Shown one piece after another: positions 27,644 through 35,851 of a DNA stretch of 64,000 nucleotides; positions within the stretch are counted from its first letter, which is position 1, and each line of letters starts with the position of its first letter. The stretch covers positions 1-64,000 of the forward strand of contig DAOLIT010000001.1 of the NCBI GenBank assembly GCA_035328405.1, given 5' to 3'. This DNA comes from JAEUKA01 sp035328405. GTDB taxonomy: Bacteria; Myxococcota_A; Polyangia; Palsa-1104; JAEUJZ01. Under the pieces are notes generated by a model. The model was not told where the DNA came from. It saw nothing but the letters and a program-made list of their open reading frames with translations, and searched no databases. Position numbers and translations under genes: made by a program.

Positions 27644-28782
27644 TTTGCCTCTTTGTGAGATGCAGACTGGGCTGGTTTGGCGGGCACCGATGTGGGCAGC
27701 GTTCGTGGCACCGCCGGGGTTGTTTGCGCGCCGAGCGATGGACGAGCCAAATCTGAGACTGAAAAATCGGGCACCGAAAGCGGTCTTGCGTCGCGCCTGT
27801 CCGTGGAAGCATCCGTGGGGACGGTACGTGGTGGCTTTCGCGTCGCCACGTACCCCAACACACCCATCCCAAAAAGGAGAACCGCAATGCCCACGAACCA
27901 CATTCCCCATGTTCTTCCGGCGGCAAGGTTGGAACTGCCCTCGGACAAAGTGGGCCGTGCAACTTCGCGCTTTTCAGAAGTGTGGTGCGCTGTTTCCTTC
28001 TCAGGACCGTCGGGACCAGCATGTCCATATCTCATAATTGAGACGGTGATGTTGTCGTGCCCACCCCGCTGGTTGGCCAGGTCGATTAGATCTTCGGCAG
28101 CCTGTTTGAGATCTTCTCCCGTCGCCATCGCCGCAATTTCTGCGTCGGTCACGTCATCGTAAAGACCGTCCGAACACAGAACCAGCACGTCCCCTGACTG
28201 CAAAATCAGGGGTTCTTTCTGGATTTCAGGCACGAGCGCGGGACCGTCGCCGTCCGGGGAAGCACCGTGGCCGATGGCTCGAGTCACGATGTTGGCATCT
28301 GGGTGATGTTTGGCTTCGGCGGCGCTCAAAATTCCCATGCTGACCATTTTTTGGACGCGCGTGTGGTCCGTCGTCACCCATACCACCCCACCTTTGCGCA
28401 CAAGGTAGCACCTGCTGTCTCCTACGTGTGCGACATACGCCTCATCGCCTTTTACATGCACAGCGACGGCAGTCGTCCCCATGCCCTTTTTCCCCACCTT
28501 TTCTGCTTGCGTGACGACACGCTGGTGCGCGACCAAAAAGCCGTTGTGCAGTCTTTCGCGCGGGTCGGTCGCCGGAGAATGCCGCACAATGTGACCTATG
28601 GCTTCGACGGCGATCTGGCTCGCAATTTCCCCTCCTTCATGACCGCCCATGCCATCAGCGACGACAAGTAGCAACGCACCATCGGGAAACGTGAACTCCC
28701 CGTGGTTGTCTTCGTTGTGTTCACGTTTCTGCCCGACAGCCGTCGAAGCGTGATACGTGACGCTACCGATTTCCGGGGTCAA
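27640..28782 (-). CDS. PP2C-type Ser/Thr phosphatase with membrane helix
   Basis: 380 residues from a TTG at 28782; the frame is open to an ATG at 28989, but that lies deep in the previous gene, and no ATG or GTG exists before the first motif. Metal-site motifs are intact: REHNEDN, VVADGMGGHEGGE, GMGTTAV, AHVGDSRCYL, LCSDGLYDDVTD and GGHDNITV. This marks a Mn/Mg-dependent phosphatase of the PstP/Stp type that reverses kinase phosphorylation. The catalytic domain is cytoplasmic; a helix (WGMWFVGIAVLLFGMGVLGYV) and a Pro/Thr/Ser-rich tail follow. The start overlaps the vWA-FHA stop by 20 bases and the end overlaps the next start by four, so coupling is tight. Its natural antagonist is the kinase at the operon end. 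Confidence 0.9.
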   Translation of the reverse strand: MTPEIGSVTYHASTAVGQKREHNEDNHGEFTFPDGALLLVVADGMGGHEGGEIASQIAVEAIGHIVRHSPATDPRERLHNGFLVAHQRVVTQAEKVGKKGMGTTAVAVHVKGDEAYVAHVGDSRCYLVRKGGVVWVTTDHTRVQKMVSMGILSAAEAKHHPDANIVTRAIGHGASPDGDGPALVPEIQKEPLILQSGDVLVLCSDGLYDDVTDAEIAAMATGEDLKQAAEDLIDLANQRGGHDNITVSIMRYGHAGPDGPEKETAHHTSEKREVARPTLSEGSSNLAAGRTWGMWFVGIAVLLFGMGVLGYVATRKPPRTVPTDASTDRRDARPLSVPDFSVSDLARPSLGAQTTPAVPRTLPTSVPAKPAQSASHKEAK

Positions 28783-30613
28783 AGACAGTCTTCTTCTTGT
28801 CAGAGGTTGGACTTGCCGACGGTGCAGCGTCGACTTTTGGACCCACTTCCTGCTGCACTTCCTGTACGGGATTTGGAACCGATTTTTCCACACCGGGCCG
28901 CAAAACTTCGAGGACAACTTGAGAAGATAGCTTGATCTGGTCCCCCGGACGCAGCGCAGCACGCTCCCCCTTTGCCAGTTGTCTGCCATTCACATAGGTG
29001 CCGTTGCGCGCTTCCAAATCCGTGATCCACAGAGCGCCGCTTGGGTAGAGCTCAAAACGTGCGTGTTTGCTGCTGACTTGGGGAACGGAGAACACGATGT
29101 CGTTTTCGTCCTCTTTCGCGCTCGATCCACCCACTTGTACTTTCGATTTGTGAAGCCGCCATTTCTCGCCGATGGTGATGCGGCCCCCGATTGCAACCAA
29201 ATGGGTTTCTGGAAGCGGATCGAGGAGCGGCGTCACAGACGCCCCCACTGCCGGACCGGGATGTTTCTGCTCCACAGTCTGTTCAGGGATGGCGGGTGTC
29301 GGTTGGGAGTCCTCCTTGTGCGTCAAAGGGGGAGCATCCGCGCCACTCCTCTTGGAGGAATCCGTTCCCCTTTCCGCTTTGTTCCGTCGAAGCAGCAGAA
29401 GCAGCAACGCCAACAAAAGCGGCGCAAGACCAGCGGGCACAACCCAGTGCCACGGAAAACGCTGCACCGACTGTACCACACATCGACCCACCACACATTG
29501 TGTGGTTGGCCCACACTGCTCGTCGGCAACGCACTGCCTGGGCTCACATTTGCCCGCTCGGCACTGTTCCCATAATGAGCAGGCAGGCGAGCAGATGCTC
29601 AACAAGGGACAGGGCGCTTCGCTTGCGGCGGTCCACAGCGGTTTGGATGTTTGAGAGCCGCTCCACGCCATGCGCTGGCCGCCGGGGCCGTACTCGACAC
29701 GTACATCCACACCGGCTTGCGCTGCATCGGCTTTCACGCCACAGAGCGCAGCCTCGACCACCAGCCAGTCTCTTTGCTTGTCGCGCGCGGCTTGCAACAC
29801 CGTCGCTGCCGTTTGAGGCTGGCTCGAGTTGTCATAGACCCCGTTGGTTTTGTCCGACAGCTCCCTCAGCCTCGTGAGGCTGGCCAAGTGTTGCTGGCCA
29901 CTTTTGCCTTGCAATTCACTCACAACCGAACTTACGCGCACACCCAACGACAACGCGAGGCTCTGAACATTTTTCCAGTCGTCGGGACTGACCGCTGCTT
30001 CGTCCCCAGCATCCGTAAAAAAAACGATTTCAGACAGTCCTGCCGTCGCGCGCTTTTCTTCTTGTTCCCGTCGAATCTGATTGAGAGCAGCCAGCAGACC
30101 AGCCAGAAGATTCGTCGCACGCAAGTTGTTTGGCGTCGCACCACAAGCTTGCGTGGGATTCGCCAAATCCGAGAGGAAATCGCTGCTCAGCCGACGAATC
30201 GGACACAGCTTCGCATCTGCGCCAAATACGACCAGCCCGATCCGATCCTGCGCGCCAAGGCCTTTTGCATACATGTGCAGCGTCGGCCTGGCGACGGTCT
30301 GACCAGCCGTGTTGCGATACGAACCACTGTCGTCGAGCACCACCAACGTCAACAAGCCACCTCGATCGCTGTTCTTTCGCACAGAGACGTTCGGGGCCGA
30401 CTGACTTCCGTTCAAAAACACCGAAAAGTCCGCGCTCGATGGACCGAGCAACACACCCTTTTCTGGCTCCACCAAAGCGGCAATTTTGCCTGGTTCGGGG
30501 CTCAGCGTTTGTCGAATTTGTAGGCCATTGCCGTCGCCGTACGCCACTCTCCCACCGGCAAGCAGGAAAAAAACGCATAGAAACGACCACAGGTGGATTT
30601 TGCGCCCCAACAC
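28763..30613 (-). CDS. vWA - Cys-rich - transmembrane - FHA protein
   Basis: 616 residues from a GTG that directly follows the previous stop (TAG then GTG). A signal peptide (1-26) leads to a vWA domain with LDDSGS (Asp 94, Ser 96, Ser 98) and IVFFTDAG. A Cys-rich knot-like module follows (CSLWEQCRAGKC and CGPTTQCVVGRC), and then one membrane helix (VVPAGLAPLLLALLLLLL). The C-terminus is an FHA domain (GGRITIGEKW, SSKHARFEL, LEARNGTYVNG) that should bind phosphothreonine in the cytoplasm. A single chain thus joins an external metal-dependent adhesion domain to an internal phosphoprotein reader. That makes it the clearest candidate for passing a signal between the outside and the kinase-phosphatase pair of the same operon. 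Confidence 0.88.
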   Translation of the reverse strand: MLGRKIHLWSFLCVFFLLAGGRVAYGDGNGLQIRQTLSPEPGKIAALVEPEKGVLLGPSSADFSVFLNGSQSAPNVSVRKNSDRGGLLTLVVLDDSGSYRNTAGQTVARPTLHMYAKGLGAQDRIGLVVFGADAKLCPIRRLSSDFLSDLANPTQACGATPNNLRATNLLAGLLAALNQIRREQEEKRATAGLSEIVFFTDAGDEAAVSPDDWKNVQSLALSLGVRVSSVVSELQGKSGQQHLASLTRLRELSDKTNGVYDNSSQPQTAATVLQAARDKQRDWLVVEAALCGVKADAAQAGVDVRVEYGPGGQRMAWSGSQTSKPLWTAASEAPCPLLSICSPACSLWEQCRAGKCEPRQCVADEQCGPTTQCVVGRCVVQSVQRFPWHWVVPAGLAPLLLALLLLLLRRNKAERGTDSSKRSGADAPPLTHKEDSQPTPAIPEQTVEQKHPGPAVGASVTPLLDPLPETHLVAIGGRITIGEKWRLHKSKVQVGGSSAKEDENDIVFSVPQVSSKHARFELYPSGALWITDLEARNGTYVNGRQLAKGERAALRPGDQIKLSSQVVLEVLRPGVEKSVPNPVQEVQQEVGPKVDAAPSASPTSDKKKTVFDPGNR

Positions 30614-31369
30614 CTACTGGCTCCTACTTGTGGAACCTTGGGCGTTCCAGATCGCATTGGCTTTTTCTTGCTCGATCAGCCGAATCAACAGCCGAGTACG
30701 ACCGACGCGCAGAACATCGCCATCTTTGACCTCGATCTGCCCGAGCACATCCTCCTCGTTCAAAAAAGTCCCATTTTGGGTGTTGGCGTCGGCGACCCGT
30801 GCCCGGCCCATGCGCCAAATCACAAATGCGTGTGTCCCAGAAACAGTCTGGTCCCACTCGAGAAGGAGGTCGCTTTCTTTGTCCCGACCGACGACATTTC
30901 GCCCCTCGCGTAGTACGAAAGACAGCCCATCGGGGTGCTCGTCAAACGTCACCGCCCAACCGATGATGCGGCGACCCGTGTGGGCAGTCGGTACCCCCAC
31001 CGCATTTCCTGTCCCCTCTTGCGCACTTTGGGGTACAGCGGGGCTGCTGGGCGACATGTACTGCGTGGCCGCCTTCGACGCGGTGGACACAGGGGATGCA
31101 GATCGGGCCTCTGCGGGTTTTGGCTTCGGAGGCGCGCTTGCAGCGAAGGGATCAAAGGGGTCGTTGGCCCGTCGGGCTGACAGCATGGGTTCTTGCCGCT
31201 CTGGCTGTGCCTCAAACTCTGTGACCCGTTTTCGGTATGGGCCAATAGAGGGATCGGCCTCAATGGCCGTCTGTCTTTTCCCTGGGGAGGCCGAAACGAG
31301 CGGCGTACCGCAGTAATCGCAGTACGCAAGGTCGTCGGCGTTGGATCGGTTGCAACTTGGACAGTTCAT
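30614..31369 (-). CDS. Zinc-ribbon and FHA-domain protein
   Basis: 251 residues. The ATG at 31369 is supported by AAGGGG six bases upstream and by placing the zinc ribbon at the N-terminus (Cys 3, 6, 17 and 20 in MNCPSCNRSN and YCDYCGTPL). A Pro/Ala/Ser-rich linker of about 110 residues leads to a C-terminal FHA domain: GRNVVGRDKESDLLL, VSGTHAFVIW, NTQNGTFLNEE. No signal peptide is present, so it is cytoplasmic. It is the second FHA reader of the operon and the soluble one. Zinc ribbon plus FHA proteins often act as adaptors for Ser/Thr kinases. It follows the PIG-L gene by 40 bases, the longest gap in the operon, where a minor internal promoter could lie, though none is obvious. Confidence 0.87.
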   Translation of the reverse strand: MNCPSCNRSNADDLAYCDYCGTPLVSASPGKRQTAIEADPSIGPYRKRVTEFEAQPERQEPMLSARRANDPFDPFAASAPPKPKPAEARSASPVSTASKAATQYMSPSSPAVPQSAQEGTGNAVGVPTAHTGRRIIGWAVTFDEHPDGLSFVLREGRNVVGRDKESDLLLEWDQTVSGTHAFVIWRMGRARVADANTQNGTFLNEEDVLGQIEVKDGDVLRVGRTRLLIRLIEQEKANAIWNAQGSTSRSQ

Positions 31370-31409
31370 GGCAAACCCCTTTTGAGAGAAAGAACCGAGC
31401 CCGGAACCA

Positions 31410-32387
31410 TCATGTTCCGCACGCGCCATCGTACAAAGTTCCTACGTCCCCGCCAAACGCTGTGTCCAACCACAATCGGTCATACGATTTGTCGTCTGAA
31501 ATGCGTGGACCGAGCGTTCGTCCGTAATCCAAAAACGCCGCGAGCAACGATTGAGGGCTCCTCGCAAACAAGGGCCACTGCGAGGCGTAGGCCTGAATCG
31601 CCAACAGCCGCCTTTGGTCCGTCGCTGAGACCGTGTGAAGTTTCGGAACAAGACACGGAACAGGTCCAGGACGCTGACCGGTTTCGTCCACAGCACACAT
31701 CTTTTGGGCAAGAACGTGACATGCGACAAAGCGCAGCAACGGCGGCCAGCGACGCATCAGGGGAAACTTCCGCCACAAATCGCGCAGCGAGGATACCTCG
31801 ACGGAACGACTCTTTCTCTGACGAACGGCCTCGGTGAGCCGCGCATCTTGGCCTGGTGTCTCCACAAACTGAGCTTCCAGCGCATGCAGCCGACGGGACA
31901 CTGACCCAGCAGCTAGGGCATACGGCAAATCTTCAAAGTAGGTGAGCGTGTGTTTCTGGGCAAAAGCCAGCGCGCGTGCAGCCTCGTGAACAATGCGATG
32001 GTCGATGTGTCCACCAACGGCAAGCGGAGCGATGATCGCCGCAGGAGGCTTCACGTACCAACGCAGACGAGCAACGACTTCACTTGTGATTCCAAGGTGC
32101 TCGGGTCCGTACGCGGCGAAGATTCCCAGCGGTCCGTCTGTTTCGGGCCGATCTGGGGCATCGAACAAATCCAATGTTTGGTATTGGCAATCTAGAATCT
32201 GATAGGCCTGCTCGTCTTCTGCGCGACGGGCTGCGGCCTGTTCGCCGCTCAAAAAAACAGTGATGACGGTCACATCCAGACCTTCGAGACGGTCGGCACA
32301 CAGCGAGCCAGCGCACGAAAACGCCACATCGTCTGCGTGTGGGCTCAGGTAGTACACACGCGGGCGCGGCTTACTCGGGGAACTCAT
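31410..32387 (-). CDS. PIG-L family deacetylase
   Basis: 325 residues from ATG 32387, which overlaps the previous gene by 17 bases. The family's zinc motif is at the N-terminus (YLSPHADDVAFSCAG; His 17, Asp 19, Asp 20), with the second part GGHIDHRIVHEA in mid-protein. PIG-L/LmbE enzymes remove the acetyl group from N-acetylglucosamine conjugates, as in mycothiol, bacillithiol and GPI-anchor synthesis, or from glycans. The C-terminal 140 residues are extra and unrecognised. No thiol-synthesis partners are nearby, so the substrate is unknown. Its place near the head of the tubulin operon may be functional (modifying a glycan sensed by the complex) or may reflect simple cotranscription. Confidence 0.85.
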   Translation of the reverse strand: MSSPSKPRPRVYYLSPHADDVAFSCAGSLCADRLEGLDVTVITVFLSGEQAAARRAEDEQAYQILDCQYQTLDLFDAPDRPETDGPLGIFAAYGPEHLGITSEVVARLRWYVKPPAAIIAPLAVGGHIDHRIVHEAARALAFAQKHTLTYFEDLPYALAAGSVSRRLHALEAQFVETPGQDARLTEAVRQRKSRSVEVSSLRDLWRKFPLMRRWPPLLRFVACHVLAQKMCAVDETGQRPGPVPCLVPKLHTVSATDQRRLLAIQAYASQWPLFARSPQSLLAAFLDYGRTLGPRISDDKSYDRLWLDTAFGGDVGTLYDGACGT

Positions 32388-33264
32388 ACTCGACTTTCGG
32401 AGGCCCGGCGGGCTCGATGAACTGTTTTGGCGGCGGCACAGGCGCATGAGGCGGACGCTTCCAAAAAATTTCCCGTCGCAATCGTGCGTTGCGTTGAGCC
32501 AGAATGCCCCGTCGCTGTTGGTCCAAATTTTCCGTAACCCACCGCACGTCAGGGAGTTTCTGATGAAAACCCATCCACAAAGGCTCCGAACGGACCAGAT
32601 CGGCCAATTTCACCGGGATGGGCGACGGGCGTTTCGACGGGTTATCGATCGTCATCTGCTCACCGGGAAGCACAATTGCGTCCCTTTTTGCTTGGATTCG
32701 GTTTGCCGTGCTTCGATCCGTCGAGCAGGCACACACCGCTCCTTCAACGACGGTGACGGTAACGGTGGAAAGTCCTTGCCCACTTGTTTTCGGTGTCGCC
32801 TCGACGAGATAGCTGGTTCCCTCGGGCACAAATGCGGCGAGTTCGGAAAGAACCGCAAGACCACCGGTCATTCGATCGCTCATCACCAAAACGCGACCCG
32901 CACTCAACCAAATGCGTCTCTCGACGGGAAAAAGTGTCACGCGCGTTTTTTCACTGAGTCTGAGAATGGTTCCGTCTGAAAAACGCAATTCAAGTCGAGA
33001 CGCAGATCCCGTTTGCAACCAATGCGCGTTCGCCAAAAACATGCCTTGCGTAAGCGGTTTGCGCTCTTGCTGAGACGGTCCACCGACGACGGCACCAGCC
33101 GTTTCGGCAACTTCGGCACGCGACAAAGGCAACAGACGTTCGCTGGCATGGGCGGGAAACCGAACCCACATAGCAAGCGCGAGTGCAACCAACCACCAAA
33201 GTGGCGCACACACACACCTTCGCGAGGCAAACAATCGAGGCACGACGCTTTCCATCTCTAGCAT
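32371..33264 (-). CDS. FecR-domain periplasmic protein, first gene of the tubulin operon
   Basis: 297 residues from ATG 33264; ATG 33255 is also possible and neither has a strong ribosome site. The frame extends to 33351, but that would overlap the divergent rph start. A signal peptide or anchor (LWWLVALALAMWVRFPAHA) precedes a FecR-like beta domain with LELRFSDGTILRLSEKTRVTL and LPGEQMTI. FecR domains are periplasmic and are often linked to signal transduction or cell-envelope binding. No sigma factor or TonB receptor gene adjoins it, so it is not a classical iron regulator. The C-terminus is Pro-rich and ends by overlapping the PIG-L gene. The short region (33265-33349) between it and rph must hold divergent promoters; none is clear by eye. 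Confidence 0.75.
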   Translation of the reverse strand: MLEMESVVPRLFASRRCVCAPLWWLVALALAMWVRFPAHASERLLPLSRAEVAETAGAVVGGPSQQERKPLTQGMFLANAHWLQTGSASRLELRFSDGTILRLSEKTRVTLFPVERRIWLSAGRVLVMSDRMTGGLAVLSELAAFVPEGTSYLVEATPKTSGQGLSTVTVTVVEGAVCACSTDRSTANRIQAKRDAIVLPGEQMTIDNPSKRPSPIPVKLADLVRSEPLWMGFHQKLPDVRWVTENLDQQRRGILAQRNARLRREIFWKRPPHAPVPPPKQFIEPAGPPKVEYEFPE

Positions 33265-33349
33265 GCGGGACGAGCGAGGCGGACAAAACTTCACCGCATG
33301 GAGATGCGCACCTTGACCCACACACCGGCTTTTTGCGAAGGTTTGCGTC

Positions 33350-34102
33350 ATGCGAAACGATGGGCGCTCGGACGGAGAACTTCGCCTGACGACGATAGAA
33401 GTTGATTATCTGGCAGCGCCGCTTGCCTGCGCGCTTGTGCGATCGGGTGCGACATGGGTGCTTTGCACTGCTTCCGTCGAAGAGCAGGTGCCGCCCTTTT
33501 TGCGTCCAAAACCGTCTGCTGGCGGCGAAAGAGCGGTGCCGCAAAGTGGTTGGGTCACGGCGGAATACAGCATGCTTCCAGGTTCGACAGGTTCGAGAAC
33601 GTCGCGGGCACCATCAGGGCGCAGCAAAGAAATCGAACGATTGATTGGCCGGTCTTTGCGTGCGGCAGTGAATTTGACAAAACTCGGACCCCGCACCCTG
33701 ACCATCGATTGCGATGTGCTTCAAGCTGACGGTGGTACGCGAACCGCTGCAATTACCGGGGGGTTCGTTGCACTTACTTTGGCGACGAGAAGGCTGCTTC
33801 ACAAAGGCGTGTTGCGCGAGACGCCGATCCAAAGAAACATCGCCGCCGTTTCCGTTGGAATCATCGACGGTCGAGCGTGTTTGGATTTGCCTTACGAAGA
33901 AGACAGCCGCGCGCAGGTGGACATGAATGTGGTCATGGCGCAGTCGCTATCGGATGGCACGTGTTCTTTCGTCGAGATTCAAGGCACAGGCGAACAGGGC
34001 ACATTTGCCCGCCGAGAACTCGATGGACTGTTGAATTTGGCAGAGGCGGGCATCGGCCAACTTTTTCACCTGCAACAAACTGCGCTGGGTGCGGAGAAGT
34101 AG
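33350..34102 (+). CDS. rph: Ribonuclease PH
   Basis: 250 residues. Phosphorolytic 3'-5' exoribonuclease that trims the 3' ends of tRNA precursors; cytoplasmic, hexameric in known members. The whole family signature is present: MRNDGR at the start, CTASVEEQVPPFL, GWVTAEYSMLPGST, EIERLIGRSLRAAV, TIDCDVLQADGGTRTAAITGG and DLPYEEDS. It is full length. It is followed by rdgB after ten bases, a pairing common in bacteria, and by two tRNA genes whose maturation it may serve. It is divergent from the tubulin operon. Confidence 0.96.
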   Translation: MRNDGRSDGELRLTTIEVDYLAAPLACALVRSGATWVLCTASVEEQVPPFLRPKPSAGGERAVPQSGWVTAEYSMLPGSTGSRTSRAPSGRSKEIERLIGRSLRAAVNLTKLGPRTLTIDCDVLQADGGTRTAAITGGFVALTLATRRLLHKGVLRETPIQRNIAAVSVGIIDGRACLDLPYEEDSRAQVDMNVVMAQSLSDGTCSFVEIQGTGEQGTFARRELDGLLNLAEAGIGQLFHLQQTALGAEK

Positions 34103-34112
34103 GCGTCTTGAG

Positions 34113-34796
34113 ATGAAAACCCTCACGCTGTGTCTTGCCACACACAATCCCCACAAAGTTCGGGAGCTTTCGACGCTTCTCTTTCATGCTGCCCCTGATT
34201 TGACTGACAAGGTGGTGCTTACGTCGCTGGCTGAGCAGGGCATTCCCGATTCTGTCGTCGAGGATGGAAGTTCTTTTGCCGAAAATGCAGCGATCAAAGC
34301 GAACGCAGCCCACGAGGCAACAGGGCTTTGGTCTTTGGCGGACGACAGCGGTTTGGAGGTCGATGCCCTTGACGGTGCGCCTGGCATTTTTTCGGCCAGG
34401 TGGGCAGGTGAGCCACGGTCGGATGCGCGCAACTTGGATCGGCTTCTGGACGAATTGAAACATGTGCCCGACGAAAGGCGGCAGGCGCGTTTTGTGTGCG
34501 TGCTGTGTTTGGTCGGACGGCCCACGGGAGACACGACTCCGCAGATGGTCTGTCGAGAGGGTACCTGTTGCGGGCAATTGCGCACATCCAGGGCTGGTGT
34601 AGGTGGTTTTGGCTACGACCCCCTGTTTGTGCCGACTGAAGAAGAACTTGCCGCGTCTCACTTACCTCGTGAATGGGCGCATTTGACATTTGCCGAGTTC
34701 TCAGCGGAACAAAAAAACCGGCTGTCCCATCGAGCACGCGCCGTTTTTGCGCTAGTTCCTGTCCTTCGTCGTCTGGTTGGGCAGCTTAGTGCTTGA
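34113..34796 (+). CDS. rdgB: RdgB/HAM1 family XTP/dITP pyrophosphatase
   Basis: 227 residues from ATG 34113 (an in-frame start at 34089 would overlap rph). It hydrolyses non-canonical purine triphosphates such as dITP and XTP to monophosphates, keeping them out of nucleic acids. Family motifs are LATHNPHKVREL at the N-terminus, EDGSSFAENAAIKANAA, LADDSGLEVDALDGAPGIFSARWAG, GGFGYDPLFVP, TFAEFSAEQKNRLSHRARA. It is full length with a slightly long insert around PTGDTTPQMVCREGTC. It is the partner of rph in a two-gene unit. Confidence 0.95.
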   Translation: MKTLTLCLATHNPHKVRELSTLLFHAAPDLTDKVVLTSLAEQGIPDSVVEDGSSFAENAAIKANAAHEATGLWSLADDSGLEVDALDGAPGIFSARWAGEPRSDARNLDRLLDELKHVPDERRQARFVCVLCLVGRPTGDTTPQMVCREGTCCGQLRTSRAGVGGFGYDPLFVPTEEELAASHLPREWAHLTFAEFSAEQKNRLSHRARAVFALVPVLRRLVGQLSA

Positions 34797-34834
34797 TTCA
34801 AAACACTGCTTCGCGTAGAACACGTCTTTGTCTT

Positions 34835-34913
<79 letters not shown>

Positions 34914-34934
34914 CCTCTCCCCGTAGCGGGTTAT

Positions 34935-35008
34935 GCGCCCGTAGCTCAGTCGGATAGAGCAACGGCCTTCTAAGCCGTGGGCCGCAGGTTCGATTCCTGC
35001 CGGGCGCG
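34935..35008 (+). tRNA. tRNA-Arg (anticodon TCT)
   Basis: A 74-base cloverleaf. The acceptor stem GCGCCCG pairs with CGGGCGC, with discriminator G. The anticodon stem ACGGC/GCCGT encloses CTTCTAA with anticodon TCT. The T arm is GCAGGTTCGATTCCTGC. CCA is not encoded, unlike the neighbouring tRNA-Pro, so it must be added after transcription. Confidence 0.95.
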
Positions 35009-35017
35009 CTGTTTTCT

Positions 35018-35851
35018 ATGCCTCCCTTTTTTCCCGTGACTTTGGCTTTGCAGGCAGTGGCATGCACGCTGTATGTCGTGGGAGTCGCGCAGCCGACGCT
35101 CCGGCGGGTATCTGCTGTCGCGAGGGCTTCCTTGCTCCTCGCTGTTGCATTCCAGGCCGTTGACATCGCTTGGCTGTGCTTGCGCGGTCTGCATCCGGGT
35201 TCGTCGATTCGAGAGGCAGTCTATTTTCTCTCGTGGCTGTTTTGCCTGGCTTATCCGCTGCTTTCGCGCAAGCGGCCCGCTCCGTTGCTAGGAGCACTGC
35301 TTTTGCCGCTTGCGATGGTGTTGGAAATCATCGTTCGTCTTTTGCCCGCAGGAAAAGCAGCAAGCAATGGGGACGAAAGCATGTTTTTGGCGAGTCTTCA
35401 CGTTCTTTCAGCGACGGTCGGAACGGCCTTGTTTGGTTTGGCGGCAGTGACTGGCGTTGCATATTTGCTGAGCGAGCGCCACCTGAAACATCACTTGGCC
35501 GATGCTGCCGATCCTCGTCTGTCGCTGCAAACGCTGGATGGTTGGAATCATCAGTGTTTTGCTTTTGGTCTTCTGTCTTTCACCTTGACGATGGTATCGG
35601 GCACTTATTGGCTGACGAGAAGAGCGACTTGGGGGCAAAGTTTCGGGCAACAAGTCTTGTGGCTTTTGCAAAAGCCTCAGTATGTGCTGTCGCTTTTGAC
35701 GTGGTTGATGTTTGCCGGTTTGCTGTTCGGGAGACATGTGCTCGGTCTGCGTGGGCGACGTGCTGCCATGTGGACGCTGTCTGGTTTTGCAGTGTCTGTG
35801 AGCATCCTTGCTGTGTACTTGCTCCGCGATTTTTGGTGGTCTTCGAAGTGA
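35018..35851 (+). CDS. HemX/CcsA-like cytochrome assembly membrane protein
   Basis: 277 residues with about eight membrane helices. Segments SLHVLSATVGTALFGLAAVTGV and LDGWNHQCFAFGLLSFTLTMVSG match the CcsA/CcmF/HemX family (cytochrome c assembly membrane domain), including the conserved His before the late helices. Its stop overlaps the hemA start (GTGA), the same order as hemX-hemA in many bacteria, where HemX influences GluTR level or haem delivery. It is probably an inner-membrane protein acting in haem handling or cytochrome c maturation. It lies ten bases after tRNA-Arg, so it may be transcribed with the tRNA genes. Confidence 0.85.
   Translation: MPPFFPVTLALQAVACTLYVVGVAQPTLRRVSAVARASLLLAVAFQAVDIAWLCLRGLHPGSSIREAVYFLSWLFCLAYPLLSRKRPAPLLGALLLPLAMVLEIIVRLLPAGKAASNGDESMFLASLHVLSATVGTALFGLAAVTGVAYLLSERHLKHHLADAADPRLSLQTLDGWNHQCFAFGLLSFTLTMVSGTYWLTRRATWGQSFGQQVLWLLQKPQYVLSLLTWLMFAGLLFGRHVLGLRGRRAAMWTLSGFAVSVSILAVYLLRDFWWSSK

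Noticed and set aside
35170..35847. Upstream extension of HemA
   Set aside because: It is an out-of-frame reading of the HemX-like gene; the GTG at 35848 gives the conserved start.
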